NCBI GenBank assembly: GCA_964360145.1
Contig: CAYHWW010000060.1
Span: 1-17,069 of the forward strand
Length of the DNA stretch: 17,069 nucleotides
Source of the DNA: CAYHWW01 sp964360145
Lineage (GTDB): Bacteria > Bdellovibrionota > UBA1018 > CAYHWW01
Reading direction: 5' to 3'
Part shown: positions 1-6,662 of the stretch, piece after piece
Layout of the letters: each line of letters begins with the position of its first letter
Numbering within the stretch: position 1 is the stretch's first letter
Notes under the pieces: model-generated
The model's database searches: none
What the model was told of the DNA's origin: nothing
The model's input: only the letters and a program-made list of their open reading frames with translations
Made by a program: the position numbers and the translations under genes

Positions 1-2
1 AA

Positions 3-563
3 GCCCATAGCCGCAGTCTCATCGGCGCCATGGCGGCTCTCTCCGTGGCTCTGGGAGAAATAAAGCCTGGGCTCGCAAAAACCCTGGCGACTCAAAGAAA
101 GAAGACGGCGGCGGCATTGCGCAAAGCCCTCGGGCGCCCCATTCCAGCGGCAGCACTCCCCGGACAGGGCAAGGGCTGGCATCTTGTCGGCGTAGGCCCC
201 TATCTTGCCGCCGCCTTTGAAGTGCGGCTAAAGACCGCGGAGGTGGCCCACCGTGGCGCCCAGGCTTATCACCTCGAGGAGTTCCTCCACGGTCCCGTGG
301 CAGCGGTGGAACAAGACGATCTCATCTGGATCCTGGGTGCTGATGGAGTTCCCCATGGGAAGGCCGCGCGAGCCCTCTCCGCACGCTCTTGGCGCCCCTC
401 CACGACGAAGGGCCTGACGCCGCCCTGGCTCGCTGTGCTCAACATGGTTGAGGGCTTCAAAGCCGCTCTGGCCCTCGCACGTCGTGACGGTCTCGACCCC
501 GACAGCAACCGCATGGAAAACCCACGCTATGCTAAGGCATTTCGGGCCTGCGCCTCTCAGTAG
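3..563 (+). CDS. SIS-domain sugar-phosphate binding protein, C-terminal part (5' end outside window)
   Basis: The reading frame is open to the left edge of the window and the codons before the first ATG (position 30) already look coding, so the gene is probably cut at its 5' end. Numbering from that ATG, the stretch around residues 54-100 matches the second SIS (sugar isomerase) fold of GlmS-like proteins: a GVGPYLAAAFE segment, a KTAE helix, then EEFLHGP (residues 83-89), the counterpart of the GE(L/F)KHGP motif that closes the sugar-phosphate site. No glutaminase domain can be seen because the N-terminus is missing. SIS proteins bind, isomerise or deaminate phosphosugars in the cytoplasm. 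It could be a GlmS/AgaS/FrlB-type enzyme; the exact substrate cannot be told. The stop lies 9 bases before nadA, which suggests co-transcription. Confidence 0.7.
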   Translation, partial: AHSRSLIGAMAALSVALGEIKPGLAKTLATQRKKTAAALRKALGRPIPAAALPGQGKGWHLVGVGPYLAAAFEVRLKTAEVAHRGAQAYHLEEFLHGPVAAVEQDDLIWILGADGVPHGKAARALSARSWRPSTTKGLTPPWLAVLNMVEGFKAALALARRDGLDPDSNRMENPRYAKAFRACASQ

Positions 564-572
564 ATGTGTTAG

Positions 573-1514
573 ATGTGGGCCATGGCCATTCGGTCCCCCG
601 ACATCTTCGCCGAGATCGCTGCGCTGAAGAAAGCTCGCAATGCGGTGATCCTCGCCCACTACTACCAAGAGCCTGATATTCAGGACGTGGCGGACTTCGT
701 GGGCGACAGCCTGGAGCTTTCCCGCAAGGCCGCTGCTACCAATGCCGATGTCATCGTCTTCGCTGGCGTGCATTTCATGGCGGAAACCGCAAAGATCCTA
801 AGCCCCACTAAAACCGTGGTGATCCCCGACCTCACGGCGGGCTGCTCGCTGGCGGATTCCTGCCCCGCACCGGAGCTCGCCCGCTGGAAAGCAGCCCACC
901 CGGACCACCTGGTGGTGTCCTACATCAACTGCACCGCCGGCGTAAAAGCACTGAGCGACTACATCGTTACCAGCAGCAACGCCGAAAAGATCATCCGGGC
1001 CCTGCCCCCGGGCCGCCCCGTGCTTTTCGCGCCGGACAAGAACTTGGGGGCCTATCTGGTAAAGAAAACCGGCCGAGCTATGGACCTCTGGCCGGGCACC
1101 TGCATGGTCCACGACATCTTCTCAGAGAAGAAGCTGCTGCAATTGAAAGAGCAGAACCCCGGAGCGCCTGTGATCGCCCACCCCGAATGCGAAGAGCAGG
1201 TGCTGCGCTGGGCGGACCATGTGGGCTCCACTTCAAGCCTGCTGCGCTATACCCATGAGAATCCCGCAAAATCCTTCATCGTGGTCACTGAACCGGGCAT
1301 TATCCATCAGATGGAGAAGGCCTCACCGGGGAAAACATTCATCGCCGCCCCCCCCGACAACGCCTGCGCGTGCAACGAATGCCCTCACATGAAGAAAAAC
1401 ACGCTTGAGAAGCTGCGAGACTGCTTGCGGGACCTCGCGCCTGCGCTGGAGATGGATGAGACGTTGCGGCTTGAGGCGCGTAAACCCATCGATCGCATGC
1501 TCAAGCTGAGCTAA
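573..1514 (+). CDS. nadA: Quinolinate synthase NadA
   Basis: NadA condenses iminoaspartate with dihydroxyacetone phosphate to quinolinate, the first committed precursor of NAD, using a [4Fe-4S] cluster in the cytoplasm. The 313-residue protein has the three repeated family segments: ILAHYYQ near residue 27, GCSLADSC (Cys91), GTCMVH (Cys177) and a CACNECPHMKKNTLEKL block (Cys265, 267, 270). Cys91, Cys177 and Cys270 are the expected cluster ligands by comparison with characterised NadA. Length is normal for the short form. The ATG at 573 has no clear Shine-Dalgarno; a second ATG at 582 (residue 4) is an equally possible start. The stop overlaps the convergent ferredoxin stop by 4 bases. nadB and nadC are not in the window. 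Confidence 0.96.
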   Translation: MWAMAIRSPDIFAEIAALKKARNAVILAHYYQEPDIQDVADFVGDSLELSRKAAATNADVIVFAGVHFMAETAKILSPTKTVVIPDLTAGCSLADSCPAPELARWKAAHPDHLVVSYINCTAGVKALSDYIVTSSNAEKIIRALPPGRPVLFAPDKNLGAYLVKKTGRAMDLWPGTCMVHDIFSEKKLLQLKEQNPGAPVIAHPECEEQVLRWADHVGSTSSLLRYTHENPAKSFIVVTEPGIIHQMEKASPGKTFIAAPPDNACACNECPHMKKNTLEKLRDCLRDLAPALEMDETLRLEARKPIDRMLKLS

Positions 1515-1840
1515 TCCCTAGCGTCTTTGAACTTCGCGGCGGGCACTTCCACGACCACATCCGCGCCCGGTTCCGGAAAGCATTGGCAAGCGAGCCTGAG
1601 AATATTTTGCCCACCTGCGGCACGAGAAACCCGTTTGAGAAGACTTTCCTCCTCTTCGGAGGGTTTTGAGACGTTGCCAGAGACGATGCGCACGCGGCAA
1701 GTTCCACACTCGGCATGGCCTCCGCAACGCGACTGAAGAGAGCGTTCCACGAGTTGCGCATGTGCCAATAAATTCAGTTGAGAGTAACTTTCCGTGCTCG
1801 ATTCTGAGCCATCTGGAAACTTGAAAATCACGCGAAACAT
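1511..1840 (-). CDS. 2Fe-2S ferredoxin (adrenodoxin-type cysteine spacing)
   Basis: A 109-residue protein from the ATG at 1840, starting MFRVIFKFPDG. It carries C39-x5-C45-x2-C48 (CGGHAECGTC) and a fourth cysteine at 85 in LACQC (87 is an alternative), the arrangement of [2Fe-2S] beta-grasp ferredoxins; the five-residue first gap is the adrenodoxin/Isc-type spacing rather than the plant-type four. It should be a one-electron carrier in the cytoplasm. A GTG at 1852 in the same frame gives a four-residue longer form; neither start has a good ribosome-binding site. Upstream, only 23 bases separate the GTG from a strong terminator hairpin, so the gene either has a promoter hidden in that short stretch or depends on readthrough from the 16-aa mini-gene. 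Partner enzymes are unknown; NadA and RimO nearby are Fe-S enzymes that need electrons (inference only). Confidence 0.88.
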   Translation of the reverse strand: MFRVIFKFPDGSESSTESYSQLNLLAHAQLVERSLQSRCGGHAECGTCRVRIVSGNVSKPSEEEESLLKRVSRAAGGQNILRLACQCFPEPGADVVVEVPAAKFKDARD

Positions 1841-1875
1841 AGGGGAAATCACTCATTTCTGAGTCCTGAAAAGAA

Positions 1876-1903
1876 AAAAGGGACACTTTGCAGTGTCCCT
1901 TTT
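1876..1903. terminator. Strong intrinsic terminator, bidirectional in form
   Basis: Perfect 12-bp stem AAAAGGGACACT (1876-1887) pairing with AGTGTCCCTTTT (1892-1903) around a TTGC loop. T-rich tracts follow on both strands (TTTTCTTTTT on plus; TTTTTTCTTTTC on minus). On the minus strand it lies about 29 bases after the stop of the 16-aa mini-gene and just before the ferredoxin gene. No plus-strand gene obviously ends here (nadA stops at 1514), so its natural client is the minus-strand mini-gene transcript. Confidence 0.85.
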
Positions 1904-1904
1904 C

Positions 1905-1926
1905 TTTTTGAGTAGAAACTCAAAAA
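1905..1926. other. AT-rich hairpin next to the terminator
   Basis: Perfect inverted repeat TTTTTGAG (1905-1912) / CTCAAAAA (1919-1926) with a 6-base loop, one base away from the terminator stem. On the minus strand the order is mini-gene stop, this hairpin, terminator hairpin, ferredoxin start. It may be a second termination hairpin or part of an attenuator-like switch; the A/T-rich arms are weak on their own. Confidence 0.55.
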
Positions 1927-1932
1927 AGCGAG

Positions 1933-1983
1933 TTACTTCTTCTTCGCTTTTTTGGTTTTTTTCTTTGCTTTCTTTTTAGCCAT
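1933..1983 (-). CDS. 16-residue lysine-rich micropeptide MAKKKAKKKTKKAKKK
   Basis: ATG at 1983, stop TAA at 1935-1933, 16 sense codons of which 11 are Lys, 3 Ala, 1 Thr. The ribosome-binding site is AAGGAGG (1989-1995 on the complementary strand) at 5 bases from the ATG, among the best in the window. A TATAAT hexamer lies about 57 bases further upstream and a strong terminator follows the stop, so this is a complete, self-contained transcription unit. Lys codons are a mix of AAA and AAG and the Ala codons vary (GCT, GCA, GCG), which argues for coding rather than a simple A-tract. I do not recognise a family. The charge (+11) would suit binding to nucleic acid, ribosome or membrane phospholipid; alternatively it is a leader peptide whose translation controls the ferredoxin gene. 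It is too short for normal gene finders. Confidence 0.7.
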   Translation of the reverse strand: MAKKKAKKKTKKAKKK

Positions 1984-2039
1984 GGTGGCCTCCTTGAGTT
2001 GCGTTAGTTACATGTTACTCGATCAAAACAGATTTCCAA

Positions 2040-2068
2040 ATTATATTTTCACTCATCGACGTTTTTTG
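2040..2068 (-). promoter_or_regulatory. Candidate promoter for the micropeptide gene
   Basis: On the minus strand a perfect TATAAT occurs at 2045-2040. The -35 region 17-18 bases further up (around 2063-2068) is A-rich and does not match TTGACA well. Transcription would begin near 2033, giving a leader of about 50 bases. Supported mainly by the -10 box and its position. Confidence 0.4.
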
Positions 2069-2094
2069 CTGGTGTTCTACTTTGAGGAGATTCA

Positions 2095-2712
2095 ATGACC
2101 GCGCGCACGCTCTTCTTCGCACTGCTCACCATCTCCACTGCAAATGCGGCGGACTCGCTGGACGATGCACGCAAAAAATACGAAAACGCGCAAACGCTCA
2201 CCGCGCGCTTCTCACAAACCATCATGAATAAAACTCTCGCGCGAGAAACGAAGAGCAGCGGCCGCATCTACGTGCGACGCCCAGACATGTTCCGCTGGGA
2301 GACGCTAGAGCCCGATGCCTCCATCCTCAGCTGTAACGGCATCAAGTTCTGGTACTACACGCCGCCCTTTCGCGAAGGTGAGAGCGGACAAGTCACTGTG
2401 CGACCAGCTCGCGAAGTCCCATCGCGCCTTGCCATCGACCTGCTCTCGGGCCGCATTGATGTGAGGGGGGCCTTTTCCGCCAAAACCCGGGGAGAAGGCT
2501 ATTTTGAGCTCACTCCGAAGAGGCCCGCGGGGGATATTCAACGCGTAGAGCTCTTCCTTGAAAGCCGGACAAAATTAGTTTATAAGCTCATCCTCTACAC
2601 AGGCTCCGGCAACAAGACCACCATCGAGTTGAGCGACGTAGAACTGGGCATAAAGCTCGATAAGTCTATGTTTTCATTTAAGATACCCGCAGGCACTGAG
2701 GTTATTCGATAA
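2095..2712 (+). CDS. lolA: Outer-membrane lipoprotein carrier LolA
   Basis: LolA takes lipoproteins from the LolCDE transporter in the inner membrane and ferries them through the periplasm to the outer membrane. The 205-residue precursor has a signal peptide (MTARTLFFALLTISTANA, likely cut after Ala18), then the LolA pattern: a YENAQTLTARFSQ helix, SSGRIYVRRPDMFRWE with the RPxxFRWE signature, and later a LSGRIDVRGAF segment and ELSDVELG. ATG at 2095 is preceded by GAGGAG at 2084-2089, 5 bases away. Length is normal. The stop is one base before yajQ, so the two are co-transcribed and probably translationally linked. It implies a Gram-negative envelope. No LolB is visible. Confidence 0.92.
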   Translation: MTARTLFFALLTISTANAADSLDDARKKYENAQTLTARFSQTIMNKTLARETKSSGRIYVRRPDMFRWETLEPDASILSCNGIKFWYYTPPFREGESGQVTVRPAREVPSRLAIDLLSGRIDVRGAFSAKTRGEGYFELTPKRPAGDIQRVELFLESRTKLVYKLILYTGSGNKTTIELSDVELGIKLDKSMFSFKIPAGTEVIR

Positions 2713-2713
2713 T

Positions 2714-3199
2714 ATGCCTTCTTTCGATGTTGCTTCTAAACTCGATCTTCAAGAAATCGAAAACGCCGTGAACATTGCCCGCAAAGAGTTGGCGAGCCGT
2801 TTTGACTTCAAAAACTCCCCCAGCGAGATCCAATACGACAAGAAGAGCATCACTTTGCTGTCCGACGACGAATACAAGCTCGGCCAGCTGAATGACATTC
2901 TGGTTTCTAAGCTCTACAAGCGTGGCGTTTCCACGCTGTCTCTCGAGTACGGCAAGCCAGAAGCCGCCGGCGGGCGCATCATGCGCCAGAAGATCACATT
3001 CAAAGACGGCATCGACGCGGATAACGCCCGCAAAATCAGCAAAATGATCAAAGAGAGCAAGATCAAGGTCACTACCCAACTCATGGACGACATCGTCCGG
3101 GTCAATGGCAAGAAAAGGGATGACCTCCAAGAGGCCATTGCCTTGCTTAAAGCTTCCAACATCGACCTGCCCCTGCAGTTCGTGAACATGAGGGATTAA
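2714..3199 (+). CDS. yajQ: YajQ-family nucleotide-binding protein
   Basis: A 161-residue cytoplasmic protein, full length for the family, with the canonical opening MPSFDVASKLDLQEIENAVNIARKE, the RFDFKNSPSEIQYDKKS segment, and the second half-repeat RQKITFKDGIDADNARKISKMIKESKIKV ending in DLQEAIALLK..DLPLQFVNMRD. Family structures show two similar alpha/beta domains; a Xanthomonas member binds cyclic di-GMP and acts in regulation, and other members bind nucleotides or nucleic acid. Whether this one senses c-di-GMP cannot be read from the sequence. It starts one base after the lolA stop and ends 2 bases before the rimO start, so lolA-yajQ-rimO form a tight operon. Confidence 0.93.
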   Translation: MPSFDVASKLDLQEIENAVNIARKELASRFDFKNSPSEIQYDKKSITLLSDDEYKLGQLNDILVSKLYKRGVSTLSLEYGKPEAAGGRIMRQKITFKDGIDADNARKISKMIKESKIKVTTQLMDDIVRVNGKKRDDLQEAIALLKASNIDLPLQFVNMRD

Positions 3200-3201
3200 C
3201 C

Positions 3202-4644
3202 GTGCATCAAGCAGTACCCACCACCCCCGGTGGTCGCAGTGTCTATTTTGCCAGCCTCGGATGCGCCAAGAACCTGGTGGACTCCCAAGTCATGCTGGGT
3301 CTCCTCAAAAATGACCGTTACAGCGTCACTCAGGCCGCGGCTGAAGCGGACGTCATTGTCGTGAATACCTGCTCCTTCATCGAATCGTCCAAAACCGAGA
3401 GCATCAATACGGTGCTGGAAATGGCCCAGTACAAAGATATCGGCAAGTGCAAGACCCTCATCATGGCGGGTTGCATGGCCCAGCGCTACCATAAGGAACT
3501 GCAGGTCGAGATGCCCGAGGTGGACGCCTTCATTGGCACCGGCGAGTACCAGCGCATCGCTGAGATCGTGGAATGGGCCACCAAGGGCGAGCTGCCCCAA
3601 CGCTCCTACGTGAACAAGCCCGTATTCCTCCACACCGATGCCTTCCCCCGGGTTCAAACCGGCGAGTCCTTCAGCGCTTACTTGAAGATCTCCGAAGGCT
3701 GCAACCGCCGTTGCAGCTTTTGCATCATTCCCACGCTGCGGGGCAACACCCGCAGCCGTGAGGTAGACTCCCTGGTGATTGAGGCTCAAAGCCTCGCGGC
3801 CCTTGGCGTCAAAGAATTGATCCTGGTGGCTCAAGATCTCACTGAATACGGCATGGAGCACCGCTACCAGAAAATGACTCTCGAGAAGCTCTTGCCCGAA
3901 CTGTGCAAGATCGAAGGCATCCAATGGATCCGTCTCTTGTACGCCTACCCCGACCAATTCTCTGACGAGCTCATCGACATCATGGCTCGCGAACCTAAAA
4001 TCGTGAAGTACCTGGACATGCCCATCCAGCACACCAACGACCGCATCCTGCAGGCCATGAACCGCAAGTTCACCCGTCAAGAAGTGATCACCTTCATCGA
4101 AAAGCTCCGGGCCAAGATGCCCGGCATCTTCCTACGCACCTCCATCATCGCGGGCTTCCCCGGCGAGACTGAAGAAGAGTTCCAAGGCCTCATCGAGGAT
4201 CTGAAACTGCTGCGCTTCGACCACCTGGGCGCGTTCTCTTATTCCAAAGAAGAAGGCACCAAGGCTGCCGAACTACCTGGCCTCGCCAACATCCAAACCC
4301 GCCGCCGCCGTCAGCGCGAAGTGCGGGCGCTGCATGAGAAAATCTCTTTAGAGCGCAACCGCATGCTGGTGGGCCAAACCCTCACCTGCTTGGTCGAAGG
4401 CGTCTCAGACGAGACAGACCTGCTCTTGAAGGCCCGCCACGCCGGCCAGACCACTGAAATCGACGGCCAAGTGCTCATCAACAGCGGCGACGCTGCCCCT
4501 GGAGACATGGTTGAGGTGCTCATCACTGAAGCCATGCCCTACGACGTCGTGGGTGAGATCGTAGGCGCTGAGAAGCGCGTTGCTGCGGCTGTGATGCCTG
4601 CGGCGGTGCTGAAGAATCGCTCTACTGCGGTCGTTCTACAGTAA
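3202..4644 (+). CDS. rimO: Ribosomal protein uS12 (S12) methylthiotransferase RimO
   Basis: RimO is a radical-SAM enzyme that adds a methylthio group to a conserved aspartate of ribosomal protein S12. The 480-residue protein has an N-terminal UPF0004 domain with cluster cysteines Cys21 (SLGCAKNLVDSQ), Cys57 (NTCSFIESSK) and Cys91 (AGCMAQRY). The radical-SAM motif follows: Cys167, Cys171 and Cys174 in EGCNRRCSFCIIPTLRGNTRSR. A C-terminal TRAM-like region covers roughly 375-450. The SLGCxKNLVDS wording separates it from MiaB. The start is GTG at 3202, with GAGGG at 3190-3194 seven bases upstream inside the end of yajQ. The protein extends about 30 residues past the TRAM domain with a low-complexity Ala/Val tail. 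It is the last gene of the lolA-yajQ-rimO run. Confidence 0.95.
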   Translation: MHQAVPTTPGGRSVYFASLGCAKNLVDSQVMLGLLKNDRYSVTQAAAEADVIVVNTCSFIESSKTESINTVLEMAQYKDIGKCKTLIMAGCMAQRYHKELQVEMPEVDAFIGTGEYQRIAEIVEWATKGELPQRSYVNKPVFLHTDAFPRVQTGESFSAYLKISEGCNRRCSFCIIPTLRGNTRSREVDSLVIEAQSLAALGVKELILVAQDLTEYGMEHRYQKMTLEKLLPELCKIEGIQWIRLLYAYPDQFSDELIDIMAREPKIVKYLDMPIQHTNDRILQAMNRKFTRQEVITFIEKLRAKMPGIFLRTSIIAGFPGETEEEFQGLIEDLKLLRFDHLGAFSYSKEEGTKAAELPGLANIQTRRRRQREVRALHEKISLERNRMLVGQTLTCLVEGVSDETDLLLKARHAGQTTEIDGQVLINSGDAAPGDMVEVLITEAMPYDVVGEIVGAEKRVAAAVMPAAVLKNRSTAVVLQ

Positions 4645-4740
4645 CTGAGGACGTCGCCAAGGGGAGCAAGCGTTCGCCCAAGTCTGGAAAAAACTCCAAG
4701 CGCTCACACTATGGTCGAGCTCGAAGTCCCCTGTCCTCGG
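4645..4740. repeat. Palindromic, RNA-foldable stretch directly after rimO
   Basis: Directly after the rimO stop, CTGAGGAC (4645-4652) can pair with GTCCTCGG (4733-4740, one G-T pair), and inside it GGGGA (4661-4665) pairs with TCCCC (4727-4731). The interior holds TGGA/TCCA (4685-4688 with 4695-4698) and the perfect palindrome TCGAGCTCGA (4715-4724). There is no T-tract, so it is not a standard intrinsic terminator. It resembles in placement the other palindromic elements that follow stop codons in this window. Confidence 0.4.
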
Positions 4741-4902
4741 CAAGGAACATATCGTACCAATCGTGGACTGTGGCGTACCGTGAACCATAGCTGCCATTAT
4801 GGATCTCCGTTTACCTTTTCCCATGAGTCAATACGGTGTCTGCACCTCTAACATCTTAAAGTTATTGACATAAAATTAGCCGATTTCCCGATTGTTTTGG
4901 TC

Positions 4903-4931
4903 TTCCATTATGCACAAATAGCCGTTATAAT
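4903..4931 (+). promoter_or_regulatory. Candidate promoter for the metallopeptidase gene; surrounding gap 4741-5029 otherwise empty
   Basis: The stretch between rimO and the peptidase gene is A/T-rich and I see no gene in it. A perfect TATAAT occurs at 4926-4931; 17 bases upstream is TTCCAT (4903-4908), a poor -35. Transcription would start near 4938, leaving a leader of about 90 bases. A perfect TTGACA at 4865-4870 has no usable -10 at normal spacing. Confidence 0.3.
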
Positions 4932-5029
4932 TAGCCCCGCAAACAACGGGACTGTTCGGATGAGCAAAAACGTTACGAGCGGAAGCTTGGTCAATAAGAT
5001 TAGTTTTGTCTCACGCGTTAGGAGTCGGC

Positions 5030-6565
5030 ATGAGTATTGATCTTCAGAAGTCATCCACATTTGCTACTCTTGCTCTGCTCTCATTTGTCGTGTCGATTAT
5101 TCCCAGAACAAGTGAAGCACTGGAAGATCCTCGCCAGGCATTAGTTCGACACCAAGCTGCCCCAACTAGCTGCGAGGCCATCTACTATGGAATATTTGCA
5201 GATGCCACGACCGTGCTTCAACACTATCAATCCCCAGAGGGACGAATCGCCTTATTACCAGAAAGCCGGGAACAGTCACACGAGGCCGCACTAGAAGAAA
5301 CGAAGCGAAGACTTTTCGAAATAGCCACCCTGTCTCCCCGACAGCGCGAACGCCTCGTCAGCAGTGCTGGTTGGGACGAAAATCTAATTCGTCAGCTTCC
5401 TCTTTACCTTCATGGACGCTACTACCCTGATTGGCCCGAAGGACTAACTATCCCGGAGGACCCGTGGACATGTGTTGGAAATTTTGAGTCCCAGTGTAAC
5501 AGCTGGTCTTTCAAAGCACCAGGCTGGCCCGAGCCCACCCAACCTCTTTTTTCGATTCTTGGCCATGCTCGATCGATGGAGTTTGCGTACCGCCTGATTG
5601 CTTTCCCCCGGCAAGAGAGATTGAGCGAACTTTTCGAATTATCCAGGAGCCTTTTTACCAGAGAGATTTTGAGAACAAATAGAACAGGTTTAAGCCGAAA
5701 CATTCGGCGCGAATGGGCCCAGCGATTAGCGCGATCTTCGTTTGTGTTTGATGAAATAGAAACAGCTGGCAGCGGCGCCTTCATGATTAACAGGCGAGGG
5801 GGAGAATACAACGATCTTCGATATACGCACTACCCTGATCGAGCCCTACTGCTAGGACGCGACTATACAGGCTATCCCATATATCGAAGTTTTCGCAATC
5901 AAGGGTGGTTTCACGCTGGCTCACAGAGATACTGGGCGACCTCAATCGATCAACTGTACGTCAATTGGCAGTTTATGCGTGATCCTGAGACCACTTCTGA
6001 TGCTGCGCATGTCTTCACCCTGGGGCACGAATTTTCTCACATCCTAGATACTGTTCCAGACAGGGTGGCAAGTTGCCTTTCGAGCCCAGAATCAATTGGC
6101 GCTACTCCCCGAATAGCTGACGACACCTCCGCCACTACAGCAGACGAGGCTTTCAATTTCAATTCTGGTTCTGGCACTGAATTAATCAGTCAAGTAGATG
6201 CCCTTGTGAACAAAGGTCAGTTTGATGAGGCCAGGGTGTTGCTAGAACGCAATAACCCGATCCAACAGGTAACAGAGTCCCTCGCAGATGTTCTCGGAAC
6301 GGAAGTCGTTGTTCGTTTCATCGAGCAAACCTACTCGACCCCCGAACTAAGAAGACAGGCCGCAATGGGAGTTCTAGCTAGCCTAAGGCCCCACTATTAC
6401 GATGCTGAGGCGGCTGAAATTATGAATCGAGCAGGATCAAAACAAACTAATGAGAGGCGCGCTCTCAGAATAGTTCTTGCGAATCCGAAATTCAGAAGCC
6501 TGATCGGGTGCAGCTTTTCGGCGCCCATCACTTATTGCCTTACTGAGCCATCAGGCTCACGTTGA
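5030..6565 (+). CDS. Secreted zinc metallopeptidase, HExxH...ExxxD type (M13/gluzincin-like)
   Basis: The ATG at 5030 is chosen over the in-frame TTG at 5006 because AGGAG (5020-5024) lies 5 bases before it. The 511-residue product then begins with a clean signal peptide (polar start, hydrophobic residues about 10-24, cut near TSEA), so it is exported. Residues 333-337 are HEFSH followed by I-L-D, matching the HExxHxxD pattern of neprilysin-family (M13) active sites. Residues 416-420 are ESLAD, the expected ExxAD third zinc ligand block. The end (NERRALRI..NPKFRSLIGC) is reminiscent of the M13 C-terminal substrate-binding segment, but the histidine usual there appears as Gln472. The HExxH-to-E gap (78 residues between) is longer than in classical M13. 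Overall identity is low, so the family call is inference. Base composition is clearly lower in GC than the neighbours, suggesting transfer. Confidence 0.72.
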   Translation: MSIDLQKSSTFATLALLSFVVSIIPRTSEALEDPRQALVRHQAAPTSCEAIYYGIFADATTVLQHYQSPEGRIALLPESREQSHEAALEETKRRLFEIATLSPRQRERLVSSAGWDENLIRQLPLYLHGRYYPDWPEGLTIPEDPWTCVGNFESQCNSWSFKAPGWPEPTQPLFSILGHARSMEFAYRLIAFPRQERLSELFELSRSLFTREILRTNRTGLSRNIRREWAQRLARSSFVFDEIETAGSGAFMINRRGGEYNDLRYTHYPDRALLLGRDYTGYPIYRSFRNQGWFHAGSQRYWATSIDQLYVNWQFMRDPETTSDAAHVFTLGHEFSHILDTVPDRVASCLSSPESIGATPRIADDTSATTADEAFNFNSGSGTELISQVDALVNKGQFDEARVLLERNNPIQQVTESLADVLGTEVVVRFIEQTYSTPELRRQAAMGVLASLRPHYYDAEAAEIMNRAGSKQTNERRALRIVLANPKFRSLIGCSFSAPITYCLTEPSGSR

Positions 6566-6594
6566 GCTAGGCAAGCGTTCCCACAGCACTTGCA

Positions 6595-6621
6595 TCTATT
6601 TAATATCACTTAGTAAATAGA
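6595..6621. repeat. Inverted repeat 1 upstream of the AAA ATPase gene (8-11-8)
   Basis: TCTATTTA (6595-6602) and TAAATAGA (6614-6621) are perfect inverted arms separated by 11 bases. It lies in the A/T-rich gap 6566-6702 between the peptidase and ATPase genes. The same arm length and spacer recur in the next repeat, suggesting a pair of dimeric-protein binding sites. Confidence 0.5.
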
Positions 6622-6629
6622 CAGCTTTC

Positions 6630-6656
6630 TTATCTAGGCTGCACATTACTAGATAA
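6630..6656. repeat. Inverted repeat 2 upstream of the AAA ATPase gene (8-11-8)
   Basis: TTATCTAG (6630-6637) and CTAGATAA (6649-6656) are perfect inverted arms with an 11-base spacer, the same geometry as the repeat at 6595-6621. Its TTATCT/AGATAA ends also match the core of the 15-bp palindrome at 6674-6688. Confidence 0.55.
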
Positions 6657-6662
6657 TCAGAG

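Noticed and set aside
3196..4080. 294-codon open frame on the minus strand opposite rimO
   Set aside because: It lies wholly within rimO, whose motifs are complete; the translation is low-complexity and unlike any family. It is a product of GC-rich codon use.
4865..4870. Perfect TTGACA as a -35 box
   Set aside because: Nothing resembling a -10 box lies 15-19 bases downstream.
4829..4879. 16-codon open frame starting ATG AGT CAA after rimO
   Set aside because: No Shine-Dalgarno, ordinary composition and A/T-rich spacer context, unlike the lysine-rich mini-gene.
6544..6559. Hairpin TGAGCC-ATCA-GGCTCA at the end of the peptidase gene
   Set aside because: Only 6 bp, inside the last codons, and no T-tract follows, so I do not call it a terminator.
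4666..6580. GCAAGCGTTC direct repeat as attachment sites of an integrated element
   Set aside because: No integrase, and 10-base repeats are expected by chance many times in a window of this size; kept only as a weak remark.
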